This document shows positions 1 through 9,348 of a stretch of DNA of 13,716 nt, piece after piece (positions within the stretch are counted from its first letter, which is position 1; each line of letters opens with the position of its first letter). The stretch is from positions 1-13,716 of the forward strand of contig JBNLGG010000089.1 of assembly GCA_050305935.1 (NCBI GenBank). The letters run 5' to 3'. Below the pieces are notes generated by a model that was not told the origin of the DNA, searched no databases, and saw only the letters and a program-made list of their open reading frames with translations. Made by a program: the position numbers and the translations under genes. This DNA is from CAJXNP01 sp050305935. Lineage in GTDB: Bacteria; Bacteroidota; Bacteroidia; Cytophagales; Cyclobacteriaceae.

Positions 1-1
1 T

Positions 2-1981
2 TTTAATACCATTGATCAAAGCTCCTTGCGAGCAGAAGAAAAAGCCGCCGCCGGTTACTACAGTGTACATTTAAAGAAGTGGAATATCAAAGCTGAGCTT
101 ACAACTACAGAAAGAGTAGCTTTTCACAGGTACACTTTCGCAGATACTGAAATGAATGCCGTCAAAATAGATGGAGGATTTTTTCTTGGAGAAAACCCTA
201 TACCTGATTCCAGGGAGGCGCAGCAGTTCGTGGGATCTGAAGTGGAAGTAGTGTCTGATACGGAATTAAGAGGGTATAGCCGCATCAGAGGAGGGTGGAA
301 TAACGGCAGTGCCTATACAGTCTATTATTATGCGGTTTTCGACCAGCCTTTTGAAAACTTTTCTACCTGGAAGGGTGGAGAGTTAAAGCCCGGAGCAGTG
401 AGTCAGTTTGACTCAGGGGATAAGACGGGAGCTATTTGTTATTTTAAAAATCATGCTAATAAAGTTGTCAAGGTTAAGGTAGGCATTTCTTTTATCAGCA
501 CGGGAAAGGCCAGGCAAAATATACTTTCCGAAGTACCTGGTTGGGAATTTTCCGAAGTTTTGGAAAATAATCAGGCTAAATGGGAATCATTGATCAGTAG
601 GATAGAAGTGGGCTCGTCTGCTTCAGAATCAGAAAAACGGATGTTTTACACGGCATTATACCACACCATGCTCATGCCGGTAGACAGATCCGGTGAGAAC
701 CCACTCTGGACAGCAACGCCCTATTACGATGACTTTTATGCCATTTGGGATACCTTTCGTTCTTCATCGCCGCTCATTACCCTGATTGACCCTTCACGGC
801 AGGCGGATATCATCAATGCCCTGCTTAATATTTATAAATATGATGGCTACCTGCCTGACGCCAGAAGTGGGAATTGCAACGGGAGAACGCAGGGAGGATC
901 CAATGCAGAAGTGGTAATTGCCGATGCTTTTGCCAAGAATTTAAAAGGGGTAAACTATCATGCAGCCTTAAAGGCAATGATCAAAGATGCCACTATTCCT
1001 CCGGGAGGAAACGAAGAAAAAGAGGGCAGGGGTGGACTGAACGACTATAATGAGCTGGGGTATGTTTCTACGAATTTTGTGAGGGCAGGCAACAGGACTT
1101 TGGAATATGCCTATAATGACTATTGCCTTGCGATGGTGGCAAAGGGCTTACACCGTATGGGTGAATATTACCGTTTTTTAAATCAATCTGACAATTGGCA
1201 AAACTTATGGCGTGACATAGAAGATCATGGTGCCAAAGGTTTTATCATGCCAAAGGACAAAGCCGGAAAATGGGTTGACAGCATCCAATGTGATAGATCA
1301 GAGGGGAGAATAACCTATGTTCCCTATACACCGTTGGCCCAGGATTGGCCTAATTGTGTTTGTTGGTGGTGTGGTTTCTTTTATGAAGCCAGTTCCTGGG
1401 AATACTCCCTTTATGTGCCTCACGATGTAGCTTCCCTCATTGCAAAATCCGGAGGAAGAGAAGCTTTCAGGAAACGCCTGGATGTTTTGTTTGAAAACAA
1501 ATACTATAACGTGGGGAACGAGCCCTCCTTTTTGACGCCAAACCTTTACCATTGGATAGGAAGACCGGACCTGAGTTCGGAGCGCATCCATCAGATCATA
1601 GACAATAATTACGACGATTCAAAAAGTGGGATTCCTGGCAACGACGACTCCGGAGCTATGTCCTCCTGGCTGGCATTTCATATGATAGGATTATTCCCTA
1701 ATGCTGGGCAGTCATACTATCTCATTAATACTCCTTATTTTAGGGAAGTGACGATACACCATGAGCAAAGTGATTTTAAGATTCTGGCTAAAAACCTTTC
1801 AAAGGAAAACAAATACATACAGTCGGCATCGTTGAACGGAAAGGAACACAAGAATGCCTGGATCGAACATCAGGATATAATAAATGGTGGTGAATTGATT
1901 TTAAAAATGGGAAATACACCCACTGAATGGAGTGCTGAACTTGCACCACCCTCTAAGTCAAATCCTAAAAAGATAGAGTAA
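2..1981 (+). CDS. GH92 family exo-alpha-mannosidase (5'-truncated by window edge)
   Basis: The family comprises calcium-dependent, inverting exo-alpha-mannosidases that trim alpha-mannose from glycans. The frame is open from base 2, and there is no convincing start inside the window. Alignment by eye with the second GH92 gene at 12080 suggests about 119 N-terminal residues are missing, giving a full length near 780 aa, normal for the family. Visible family signatures are the WDTFR motif (746-760) followed by PLITLIDPSRQ, a glycine-rich stretch near 880-905, YEASSWEYS with the likely catalytic-acid Glu at 1385-1387, VPHD just after it, and the GNDDSG motif (1637-1654) supplying the likely base-side Asp residues. 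The C-terminal beta-sandwich ends normally at TAA 1979-1981. All key motifs look intact, so an active enzyme is expected; the exact linkage (alpha-1,2, -1,3, -1,4 or -1,6) cannot be read from sequence. Its signal peptide lies outside the window. The gene lies 213 nt upstream of susC in the same direction. Confidence 0.95.
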   Translation, partial: FNTIDQSSLRAEEKAAAGYYSVHLKKWNIKAELTTTERVAFHRYTFADTEMNAVKIDGGFFLGENPIPDSREAQQFVGSEVEVVSDTELRGYSRIRGGWNNGSAYTVYYYAVFDQPFENFSTWKGGELKPGAVSQFDSGDKTGAICYFKNHANKVVKVKVGISFISTGKARQNILSEVPGWEFSEVLENNQAKWESLISRIEVGSSASESEKRMFYTALYHTMLMPVDRSGENPLWTATPYYDDFYAIWDTFRSSSPLITLIDPSRQADIINALLNIYKYDGYLPDARSGNCNGRTQGGSNAEVVIADAFAKNLKGVNYHAALKAMIKDATIPPGGNEEKEGRGGLNDYNELGYVSTNFVRAGNRTLEYAYNDYCLAMVAKGLHRMGEYYRFLNQSDNWQNLWRDIEDHGAKGFIMPKDKAGKWVDSIQCDRSEGRITYVPYTPLAQDWPNCVCWWCGFFYEASSWEYSLYVPHDVASLIAKSGGREAFRKRLDVLFENKYYNVGNEPSFLTPNLYHWIGRPDLSSERIHQIIDNNYDDSKSGIPGNDDSGAMSSWLAFHMIGLFPNAGQSYYLINTPYFREVTIHHEQSDFKILAKNLSKENKYIQSASLNGKEHKNAWIEHQDIINGGELILKMGNTPTEWSAELAPPSKSNPKKIE

Positions 1982-2118
1982 AAAAAAGATTTGGATTTGC
2001 CATTTCTTCAATAAAGTGATTTCAGGAAGACAAATTCTTTAAAAGAGTTATGAATAGAAATGATTGTTATGAAATATTTGCATGTATTGTATATATGTAC
2101 TACATTTAAACATTATAA

Positions 2119-2127
2119 TAATTTTGT
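2119..2127 (+). promoter_or_regulatory. Candidate Bacteroidota -7 promoter element upstream of susC
   Basis: The bases TAATTTTGT match the Bacteroidota -7 consensus TAnnTTTG followed by a pyrimidine. The element lies 67 nt upstream of the susC start, in the AT-rich 213-nt gap after the first GH92 gene, which would leave a 5' leader of roughly 60 nt. No good -33 TTG box is seen at the usual 17-23 nt spacing; the nearest TTG (2087-2089) is about 29 nt away, so the call is tentative. I see no clear terminator, RNA gene or strong inverted repeat in the rest of 1982-2194. Confidence 0.4.
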
Positions 2128-2194
2128 AATTAGACACATTTATAAAAGCAAAGTATTGCATTGAACTACTAGAGTTTCACTTTAATCTAAAATT

Positions 2195-5100
2195 ATGAAT
2201 GAAAACTTTACAACAAGGATGAGAAGAAAGCTAATCGACGGGATGGCTGTCCCGATGTTTTTAGCATGTATTCTTCTGGCATTGCCTGGGTTTGCCCAGG
2301 ACAGCGAAAAGGTGGTGACCGGAACGGTTACTGACGGAGAAAACAATCAGGGGCTTCCTGGTGTTTCCGTATCAATAGAAGGTACTACTTCAGGTACAAT
2401 CACAGATGTTGATGGTAATTATAATATTAGTGTTGGAGAAAAGGCTAAGTTGATTTTTAGCTTTGTGGGCTATGTGAGTGAAGAGGTAGTCGTAGGAAAC
2501 CAGTCAGTGATAGATGTTTCACTCAATTCTGATGTGACTTCGCTGGATGAGATAGTAGTAATCGGCTACGGCGAGGTGAAAAGATCGGATCTTACAGGTT
2601 CTGTAGTTTCGATGGATTCAAAGCAGCTTGAAAAAGTCAACAAGGTTGATGCTGTCTCAGCCCTACAGGGACAGGTGCCAGGTGTGGTAATTCAAAGGAC
2701 CAATAACAAACCTGGAGATGGTGGGTTTAACATAAGAATACGGGGCGCCAGCACCATTAACACCAACGAGACCGCTGAACAAGCCGGCTACAACCCTGGA
2801 CAGAATCCGCTTTTCATTGTAGATGGAATTTTCGTATCTGATATTTCCTTCCTGAACCCCGCTGATATTGAAAGAATGGATGTTTTGAAAGATGCCTCCG
2901 CAACAGCTATCTATGGATCAAGAGGTAGTAATGGAGTTGTAATCATCAAAACCAAGAAGGGTGAAAGCGGCAAACTTAGTGTGCGATATAATAATTACGT
3001 GGGTACCAAGCAGGCTTATCATTTGCCTTCTGTTCAAGATGGTCCAGGTTATGTTCAATATGTAAAGGACTTGGTTGTTGGAAACGTCTTTACCTCACCA
3101 ACCGGAGATCTGAACTTTCGGGCATCAGATGTTAACCTAGCCGATTGGTTCAGTAACGAAGAACTTCAAAACGTGGCAGATGGCATAAACACAGACTGGG
3201 TAGACCTGATTCTAAGAAATGGTTTTCAAACCAACCATACACTTGATTTAAGCGGTGGCAATGAGACCACCACTTACGGGATCGGTTTTGGCTATACCAA
3301 AGACAATGGGAATATCAAGAATGAAGAGTTTACGCGTTACAACATGCGAGGTAATCTTAGCAGTGACCTGACAAAATGGTTGAATCTAAGCTACAGCAAC
3401 TATGCTACTGTAGCTATTCAAAACACAGGGAGCTGGGAGGCATTTAGAAGCGCCTACAGGCTAAAACCAATCGGAAGGCCATACAACGAAGATGGTTCAT
3501 TAAGGTTCTTCCCAACTGAAAAAGAAACGCAGATCACTAATCCACTTTTTGATCCTGATAATATTACAAAGGAAACGAAGTATCTTCAATATCTGGGTGA
3601 TTTAGCCTTGACCTTCAAACCTGTTGAGGGGCTATCAGTCACTACCAAATTTTCTCCAAATATTAAATTCACTCGTTACGGGGAATATAGAGGACTTTAT
3701 TCTAAAAGTGTAAACGGCAATCCGTCTAATAGGAGAGCACAGGTAAATCATCAAAACTATTTTTCCTACACTTGGGATAACATTATAAATTATGATTATA
3801 CAGCAGGTATTCATCACCTGAATGCTACCCTGGTATATTCACAATATCTTGAAAGGGCGGAATATTACTACTCTCAGGTACGTAATTATACAACCGACGA
3901 TTTCCTGTTTTATAATATTGATGCAGGTACAAGCATTCGGGATTTATCCGGTGACTTTTCCAAGCAAACGCTGCAATCCTACACGGCCAGGATCAACTAT
4001 AATTTGAATGATAAATACCTTTTTACAGTTACAGGCCGTTATGATGGCGCCTCCATCCTGTCGGAAAAAAACAAATGGGCGTTTTTCCCATCGGCTGCAT
4101 TAGCATGGAGATTGTCCGAAGAGAGTTTCTTTAAAGGAATAGACGTAGTTTCTGATGCCAAGCTTCGTTTGAGCTATGGTCAAACTGGTAACAACGGACA
4201 AGGAGGAGGTTTAGTTCCTCTGCGCTCTCAATCATTACTTGGCACCAGCGCAACCAATATTGGAGACGCGGCGGTACCAACGGCATACATAACAGATCTG
4301 GCGAATGAAAACCTTTCTTGGGAAAGAACTACAGAGATCAACCTTGGATTTGACTTTGGCTTCCTGAACAACAGAATTTATGGTTCATTGGATGTTTATA
4401 AACGTAAAAACACCGACATTATATTTTACCGACCTCTGCCATCAGTTACCGGATTTTACGGAACATTTGACAACATTGGCGAATCTACAAACAAAGGTCT
4501 GGAGCTAGCTTTAAATACAGTAAACGTTGATAATGGTTCAGTCAAATGGACAACCGCCTTCAACTTTGCCACAAACAATAACAAAATTGACAAGCTCTAC
4601 AACGATTTGGAAGATATCCCCTTTTGGGGACAGGGAACCAGCTTGATACACCGTGTTGGAGAATCGATAGGATCAGTCTACGACTACCAGTATGATGGCA
4701 TCTGGCAATTAGATGAAGCTGCTGAAGCAGCTGAATTTGGTCAGCGTCCCGGCCAGGTAAGGGTGAAAGACATCACCGGCGATGGCCAGATCACCGATGA
4801 CGATAAGACGATAATAGGCAACGTTACGCCAAAATGGACCGGAGGCGTGACCAGTACGCTGAGCTATAAGAATTTAGATTTCTCATTTTTTATTCACACC
4901 AGCCAGGGCAACATGGTGATGAGCAATTTCCATCGCAGCTTTTCTTTCCCCTGGGATATCGATCCTTCAAGGGCATTCAATGCTTACAAAGTACATTATT
5001 GGACTCCGGAAGATCCTGTTACAGATTGGTATCAGCCTGGAAATGGCGGCCAATATCAACAGGCCATCAAGTACCGTGATGTTTCCTTCACTAAAGTAGG

Positions 5101-5302
5101 ATATGTCACACTTGGGTACACATTACCTTCTTCGACACTTGAAAGATTAGGCTTAGGTAATCTAAGGGTTTATACCACCTTACAAAATCCATTTATATTC
5201 ACGAAATATGACGGATGGGATCCTGAAAATGCTGCGCGAAACGACTGGGGTGCCGCGTTTATGTCACGCTCCTATGTTGCAGGGCTTAATTTGAGTTTCT
5301 AA
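2195..5302 (+). CDS. SusC-like TonB-dependent outer-membrane glycan transporter
   Basis: This is the barrel half of a SusCD importer, which moves oligosaccharides across the outer membrane using TonB energy. At 1035 aa it has the usual length. Residues 1-34 form a signal peptide (hydrophobic core about 17-33, cleavage near A34/Q35). Residues about 41-110 form the carboxypeptidase-regulatory-like beta-sandwich typical of SusC. The TonB-box region DEIVVIGYG lies at 118-126, then the plug domain with LFIVDGI and a YGSRGSNGVVIIKTKKG-type end. The remainder is the 22-stranded barrel, with a DITGDGQITDDD loop and a C-terminal strand ending in aromatic Phe. There is no STN domain before the beta-sandwich, so it is not the type that signals to an anti-sigma factor. 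The ATG at 2195 is chosen because it directly precedes the signal peptide; no Shine-Dalgarno sequence is evident, as is common in this phylum. The partner SusD gene starts 26 nt downstream. The imported glycan is inferred only from the neighbouring enzymes. Confidence 0.97.
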   Translation: MNENFTTRMRRKLIDGMAVPMFLACILLALPGFAQDSEKVVTGTVTDGENNQGLPGVSVSIEGTTSGTITDVDGNYNISVGEKAKLIFSFVGYVSEEVVVGNQSVIDVSLNSDVTSLDEIVVIGYGEVKRSDLTGSVVSMDSKQLEKVNKVDAVSALQGQVPGVVIQRTNNKPGDGGFNIRIRGASTINTNETAEQAGYNPGQNPLFIVDGIFVSDISFLNPADIERMDVLKDASATAIYGSRGSNGVVIIKTKKGESGKLSVRYNNYVGTKQAYHLPSVQDGPGYVQYVKDLVVGNVFTSPTGDLNFRASDVNLADWFSNEELQNVADGINTDWVDLILRNGFQTNHTLDLSGGNETTTYGIGFGYTKDNGNIKNEEFTRYNMRGNLSSDLTKWLNLSYSNYATVAIQNTGSWEAFRSAYRLKPIGRPYNEDGSLRFFPTEKETQITNPLFDPDNITKETKYLQYLGDLALTFKPVEGLSVTTKFSPNIKFTRYGEYRGLYSKSVNGNPSNRRAQVNHQNYFSYTWDNIINYDYTAGIHHLNATLVYSQYLERAEYYYSQVRNYTTDDFLFYNIDAGTSIRDLSGDFSKQTLQSYTARINYNLNDKYLFTVTGRYDGASILSEKNKWAFFPSAALAWRLSEESFFKGIDVVSDAKLRLSYGQTGNNGQGGGLVPLRSQSLLGTSATNIGDAAVPTAYITDLANENLSWERTTEINLGFDFGFLNNRIYGSLDVYKRKNTDIIFYRPLPSVTGFYGTFDNIGESTNKGLELALNTVNVDNGSVKWTTAFNFATNNNKIDKLYNDLEDIPFWGQGTSLIHRVGESIGSVYDYQYDGIWQLDEAAEAAEFGQRPGQVRVKDITGDGQITDDDKTIIGNVTPKWTGGVTSTLSYKNLDFSFFIHTSQGNMVMSNFHRSFSFPWDIDPSRAFNAYKVHYWTPEDPVTDWYQPGNGGQYQQAIKYRDVSFTKVGYVTLGYTLPSSTLERLGLGNLRVYTTLQNPFIFTKYDGWDPENAARNDWGAAFMSRSYVAGLNLSF

Positions 5303-5328
5303 TTCATCCAAAATAAAATAAAAGAGCA

Positions 5329-6966
5329 ATGAAATTCATTAATTATAAATCAATAGCAATAACGGTGGTTACAGTTATAGCTATCACAAGCTGTAGTGAT
5401 TTCCTCGAAGAAGAAAACCACTCATCAGTAACCGTAGAAACCGCCATAAAAAATGCCGAAACTTTTGATCAGTTGGTGGCCTCAGTATACGAAAGGGCCC
5501 GCGACTTTACCACCTGTTATAACGCCTATTCTGGCGGAGACATGTACTATGTACTTGAAGACTTGGGTACTGACATCGTTACCCGTGGAGGGGCTGTCTC
5601 AGGTGCAGATGAGATCAATGACTATGTGAACATGAATGCCAGTAATTGGGTTTTTGGCAAGTACTGGGCTGATCAATATTCAATTATTGCAGCTGCGAAT
5701 ACGGCGATCGACAATGCAGATCTAATTGAGGGTTTGGATGACAATATGAAAGCCATTGGCGTTGGTGAATCCAAATTTTTCAGAGCTTGGTCATACTTTA
5801 ATTTGGTAGAAAATTACGGAGAAGTACCGTTAATAGTTAACCAGGTAAAAACGGCGCAAACCGAATTCAACAGAACATCTGAGGAGGAGATTTACACTCA
5901 AATAGTTGCAGATCTGGATGATGCGTTGGCTGGTGTAGAAGCGTCTCCGGATGCTTACGGTCGTGTATCAAAAGATGCAGTGAGACATCTGAAGTCAAAA
6001 GTGCTTCTCACGCGAGGTTACAAATCGTTTGGTTCGTCATCTGACTTTACAGAAGCCGCTTCATTAGCTGAGACGATCATTAGCAGCTATCCTTTGGTAA
6101 CATCGTTTTCAGACTTGGTTGACGTTGACAATCAACGAAATTCTGAAGTAGTGTTCGCTTATTTATTCGGAGACAATTCTGTGAGTAAAGGTTGGGGTAA
6201 TTCCCGTCATATGATGTACAAGTTCAGGTATTTTGACTATCCTGGTATGACGCGTGGAGACAATTATCAAAAAGGGTTAGGCCCTGCACCAACTCCATTT
6301 TATTATTCACTCTTTGAAGCCGGAGACGAGAGAGCTGCTGCTACTTTTAGAAGGGTGATTTATGCAGAAACAGCATCTGAAGATGGTACCATACAGGCCG
6401 GTGATACAGCAATTTATTTCCCTGAGACAGCGTGGGGTCAAGCTGCTATCGACGCAGTACCTTATGCAGTAATCAATCCTGGAACATATTTTACCAATGA
6501 TGGGACTACTGACACGCATTATCCGATGTTCAGGAAGTTTGATGACCCTGGAGTACCCTTTACCCAGCCTGATCAACCTTCGCTAGGTGTCAGGGACATG
6601 GTCATGATGAGATCGGGTGAAGCCTATCTGATTGCTGCAGAAGCTTATCTCAAAGCCGGTAACACCAGCAAAGCGGCAGAGCATCTGACAACATTGCGAT
6701 CAAGATCGGGTTTGACAACAGCAGTAGACGAAAATGATGTTGATCTCGATTTTATTTTGGATGAAAGAGCAAGGGAACTTGCCGGCGAAGTGAATCGTTG
6801 GATGGATCTGAAAAGGACTAGCAAGTTGATTGAACGAACACTAGCTCACAATCCGCATACCGCTCTCAACAACACATTGTCTGATAAGCACTACTTAAGA
6901 CCTGTGCCTCAATCTGAAATTAATGTGTCAGGTGGAACAATTACTCAGAACACAGGATTCAATTAA
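5329..6966 (+). CDS. SusD-like (RagB/SusD family) surface glycan-binding lipoprotein
   Basis: SusD proteins sit over the SusC barrel on the cell surface as a lid that captures the glycan. The 545-aa protein begins with a lipoprotein signal peptide: a short basic start, a hydrophobic core at 9-19, and lipobox I-T-S-C with the lipidated Cys at residue 22. The residues after the Cys are rich in Asp and Glu (SDFLEEEN), which fits surface export of Bacteroidota lipoproteins. The N-terminal and TPR-like helical regions follow the family pattern, including the FFRAWSYFNLVENYGEVPL region. The C-terminal signature is ERARELAGEVNRWMDLKR, then a RPVPQSEI segment near the end. The gene follows susC by 26 nt and should be co-transcribed with it. 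A hairpin lies 64 nt after its stop codon. Sugar-binding residues cannot be assigned by eye. Confidence 0.97.
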   Translation: MKFINYKSIAITVVTVIAITSCSDFLEEENHSSVTVETAIKNAETFDQLVASVYERARDFTTCYNAYSGGDMYYVLEDLGTDIVTRGGAVSGADEINDYVNMNASNWVFGKYWADQYSIIAAANTAIDNADLIEGLDDNMKAIGVGESKFFRAWSYFNLVENYGEVPLIVNQVKTAQTEFNRTSEEEIYTQIVADLDDALAGVEASPDAYGRVSKDAVRHLKSKVLLTRGYKSFGSSSDFTEAASLAETIISSYPLVTSFSDLVDVDNQRNSEVVFAYLFGDNSVSKGWGNSRHMMYKFRYFDYPGMTRGDNYQKGLGPAPTPFYYSLFEAGDERAAATFRRVIYAETASEDGTIQAGDTAIYFPETAWGQAAIDAVPYAVINPGTYFTNDGTTDTHYPMFRKFDDPGVPFTQPDQPSLGVRDMVMMRSGEAYLIAAEAYLKAGNTSKAAEHLTTLRSRSGLTTAVDENDVDLDFILDERARELAGEVNRWMDLKRTSKLIERTLAHNPHTALNNTLSDKHYLRPVPQSEINVSGGTITQNTGFN

Positions 6967-7029
6967 AAGTATGTCACTTACAAATATAGATTTTGGGCTA
7001 GGTTAGTGTTGGACAATTTTAGAACAAGT

Positions 7030-7067
7030 AACCTTCCGGGAGAGCAATAACCCGGAAGGTTCTTTTA
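7030..7067 (+). terminator. Hairpin terminator or attenuator after susD
   Basis: Bases 7030-7040 (AACCTTCCGGG) pair perfectly with 7051-7061 (CCCGGAAGGTT), giving an 11-bp GC-rich stem with a 10-nt loop, followed by CTTTTA. The T run is short and interrupted, so termination may be partial. The position, between the importer pair and the downstream enzyme genes, suits a device that keeps susCD transcripts more abundant than the enzyme transcripts. In the rest of the 140-nt gap I see no clear promoter for the GH89 gene. Confidence 0.75.
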
Positions 7068-7106
7068 CGAATATGGGTTTCCGATAATTCTTTTTTTGTA
7101 AAATAG

Positions 7107-9341
7107 ATGGTAAAGTCTAAAATTTTTAAAATGTCATATAAAGGGGTATTAGCATTCTGTTGCGTGATTTTTACTTTGCAGACAACATGTTTGGCACAAT
7201 CGGAAAAAAAAGCATCCGCAGTAGCATTGATCAAACGAGTCGTCCCTGACCATGCGGATAATTTTCTTGTAGAGCTGCTCTCTGATGAAGAAGGCGATGA
7301 TGTCTTTGAAATTGAAAGCAAGGGTGAGAAAATTGTATTAAGAGGTAACAATGGCGTTGCCATTGGCTCGGCATTATATCATTATCTGAAAGAAAACGCC
7401 CATTGCCAGATCACCTGGAACGGCACCAACCTAAATCTACCCGCAACACTGCCCGAAGTAGCAACAAAGGTCAGAAAAACAAGCCCATACCAATACCGGT
7501 ACTACCTGAACTATTGCACCTTCAACTACACCATGAGCTGGTGGGATTGGGACCGGTGGGAAAAAGAAATTGACTGGATGGCCCTCCATGGTATCAATAT
7601 GCCATTGGCCATTACCGGGCAGGAATTTGTCTGGCAGGAGGTATATAAGTCGATGGGCTTTACAGATGAAGACCTCGAAGGCTTTTTCAGCGGACCGGCT
7701 TATTTCGCCTGGTTTTGGATGGGAAACCTTGATGCATGGGGTGGCCCCTTATCCAGGCACTGGATGGAAAGCCATAAGGAGCTTCAGCAAAAGATATTAA
7801 ACAGGCAAAGGGCGTTAGGAATGAAACCCGTACTGCCGGCATTTACAGGACATGTTCCACCTTCGTTTCAAAAGCTATTTCCAGAAGCAAAGCTCAAGCA
7901 AACCAACTGGGGGAATGGTTTTGAAGACACCTACATCCTAGATGCCAATGACCCCATGTTTGCAGAGATAGGAAAAAAATTCATAGAAGCACAAACGCAC
8001 ATCTATGGCACCGACCATCTCTATTCAGCAGATACTTTCAATGAAAATGAACCGCCTTCGGATGAGCCTGAATATATCGCGGATATGAGCAGACGTGTTT
8101 ATGATGGAATGGTGGCTGCGGACCCGGATGCTGTATGGGTCATGCAGGGATGGCTTTTTTATAGCCACAGAGAATTTTGGAAGGCGCCGCAGATACAGGC
8201 AATGCTACATGCTGTACCCGATGACAAAATGATCATACTGGACCTGGCGACGGAAATAGAGCCGGTGTGGAAGAGAACGGAAGCTTTTTACGGAAAGCCA
8301 TGGATATGGAATATGCTTCACAACTTCGGAGGGAATATCAGCTTGTTTGGTAGGATAGAAGGTGTCGCCAAAGGACCGGCCGACGCACTGAATGACCCGT
8401 CTTCGGGGAGTCTTTCAGGATTAGGGCTCACAATGGAGGGGCTGGAGCAAAATCCTGTTCTCTATGAGCTGATGACTGATCATACCTGGCGCGATACTTC
8501 CATTGATCTTGATAGCTGGATAGAAAGTTATGCCGAGAACAGATATGGCAGCAAAAATGAACATGCCCTTGCGGCATGGGAAGTATTGCGAAATACCGTT
8601 TACAATGGCCAGGAAATTCGTGATGGGGCAGAGTCCATCATCGCAGCCCGGCCGACATTTGAATCCGGCAGGCGATGGGCCAGAACAAAGCTTAATTACA
8701 AGCCTGAAGACCTGCTTCCAGCCTGGGATGAGTTGCGTAAAGCATCGAAGCAATGTAGTAGTTATGACGGTTTTCAATACGACCTGGTGGATGTTACCAG
8801 GCAGGTACTGGCCAATTATGCCCTCTCGCTGCATGACAGGATGGTAAAGGCTTACGAGCAAAAAGACAAAGAGGCATTCTCAGATTACAGCAAGCGATTC
8901 CTTATTTTAATAGATGATATGGACCGGTTACTGGCCACCCGTAAGGATTTTCTGCTGGGTCCCTGGGTTCGCGATGCCAGAAGCTGGGGAGAGACTGAGG
9001 AGGAAAAAGCAATCTACGAGCGGAATGCAAAAGACCTCATTACCTTATGGGGTGACAAGGATAGTCCGCTTAATGAATATGCCTGTCGGCAATGGAGCGG
9101 ATTGTTAAGTGATTTTTACAAGCCAAGATGGCAACAGTTTTTTCAGGTCGCTGAATCAGCGCTTAATAACGAAAAAGAGATGGATATGGAAGCTTTTGAA
9201 AATCAGATCCGCGATTGGGAGTGGGAGTGGGTAAATAACAGAAAAGATTTTCCGTCAAAAGCTCAGGGTGATCCGATGAAAATTGTTTCGGAGACCTACA
9301 AGAAATACAGAAAAGAAATCGGAAAAGCATATAATTATTAG
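7107..9341 (+). CDS. GH89 alpha-N-acetylglucosaminidase (NAGLU family)
   Basis: The enzyme family hydrolyses terminal alpha-linked GlcNAc, for example from heparan-type GlcNAc-alpha-1,4-uronic acid or mucin GlcNAc-alpha-1,4-Gal. At 744 aa the protein matches human NAGLU in layout: signal peptide (cleavage near A30/Q31), N-terminal alpha/beta domain about 35-110, TIM barrel about 115-455, and all-helical C-terminal domain to the end. The barrel holds YRYYLNYCTFNYTMSWWDWDRWE, GQEFVWQ, the FNE motif with the likely acid/base Glu313, LLNMLHNFGG-like WNMLHNFGGN, and TMEGLEQN with the likely nucleophile Glu444, corresponding to human Glu316 and Glu446. Both catalytic residues are present. An ATG at residue 9 (7131) would give a more compact signal peptide and may be the real start. 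The protein should be periplasmic. It heads a four-gene cluster and is followed after 7 nt by an HGSNAT-like transacetylase, its functional partner in animal lysosomes. Confidence 0.96.
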   Translation: MVKSKIFKMSYKGVLAFCCVIFTLQTTCLAQSEKKASAVALIKRVVPDHADNFLVELLSDEEGDDVFEIESKGEKIVLRGNNGVAIGSALYHYLKENAHCQITWNGTNLNLPATLPEVATKVRKTSPYQYRYYLNYCTFNYTMSWWDWDRWEKEIDWMALHGINMPLAITGQEFVWQEVYKSMGFTDEDLEGFFSGPAYFAWFWMGNLDAWGGPLSRHWMESHKELQQKILNRQRALGMKPVLPAFTGHVPPSFQKLFPEAKLKQTNWGNGFEDTYILDANDPMFAEIGKKFIEAQTHIYGTDHLYSADTFNENEPPSDEPEYIADMSRRVYDGMVAADPDAVWVMQGWLFYSHREFWKAPQIQAMLHAVPDDKMIILDLATEIEPVWKRTEAFYGKPWIWNMLHNFGGNISLFGRIEGVAKGPADALNDPSSGSLSGLGLTMEGLEQNPVLYELMTDHTWRDTSIDLDSWIESYAENRYGSKNEHALAAWEVLRNTVYNGQEIRDGAESIIAARPTFESGRRWARTKLNYKPEDLLPAWDELRKASKQCSSYDGFQYDLVDVTRQVLANYALSLHDRMVKAYEQKDKEAFSDYSKRFLILIDDMDRLLATRKDFLLGPWVRDARSWGETEEEKAIYERNAKDLITLWGDKDSPLNEYACRQWSGLLSDFYKPRWQQFFQVAESALNNEKEMDMEAFENQIRDWEWEWVNNRKDFPSKAQGDPMKIVSETYKKYRKEIGKAYNY

Positions 9342-9348
9342 CATTAAA

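Noticed and set aside
26..28. TTG at 26 as the start of the first GH92 gene
   Set aside because: The frame is open upstream to base 2 and the encoded residues already match the middle of the GH92 N-terminal domain, so the gene starts before the window.
7081..7106. T-rich stretch before GH89 as a promoter
   Set aside because: The TTTTTTTG here does not have TA at the spacing required for a TAnnTTTG element, and no -33 box is seen.
7019..7363. 114-codon minus-strand frame spanning the hairpin and the GH89 start
   Set aside because: It runs through the terminator stem and the signal peptide region of GH89, with low-complexity Ser-rich translation and no family match.
8421..8861. 146-codon open frame on the minus strand inside GH89
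   Set aside because: It lies wholly opposite a strongly conserved GH89 coding region and shows no recognisable domain or start signal.
9283..9348. TTG at 9283 as the transacetylase start, overlapping GH89
   Set aside because: The extra 22 residues are polar, lie inside the GH89 reading frame and are not family-like; ATG 9349 gives the expected start 7 nt after the GH89 stop.
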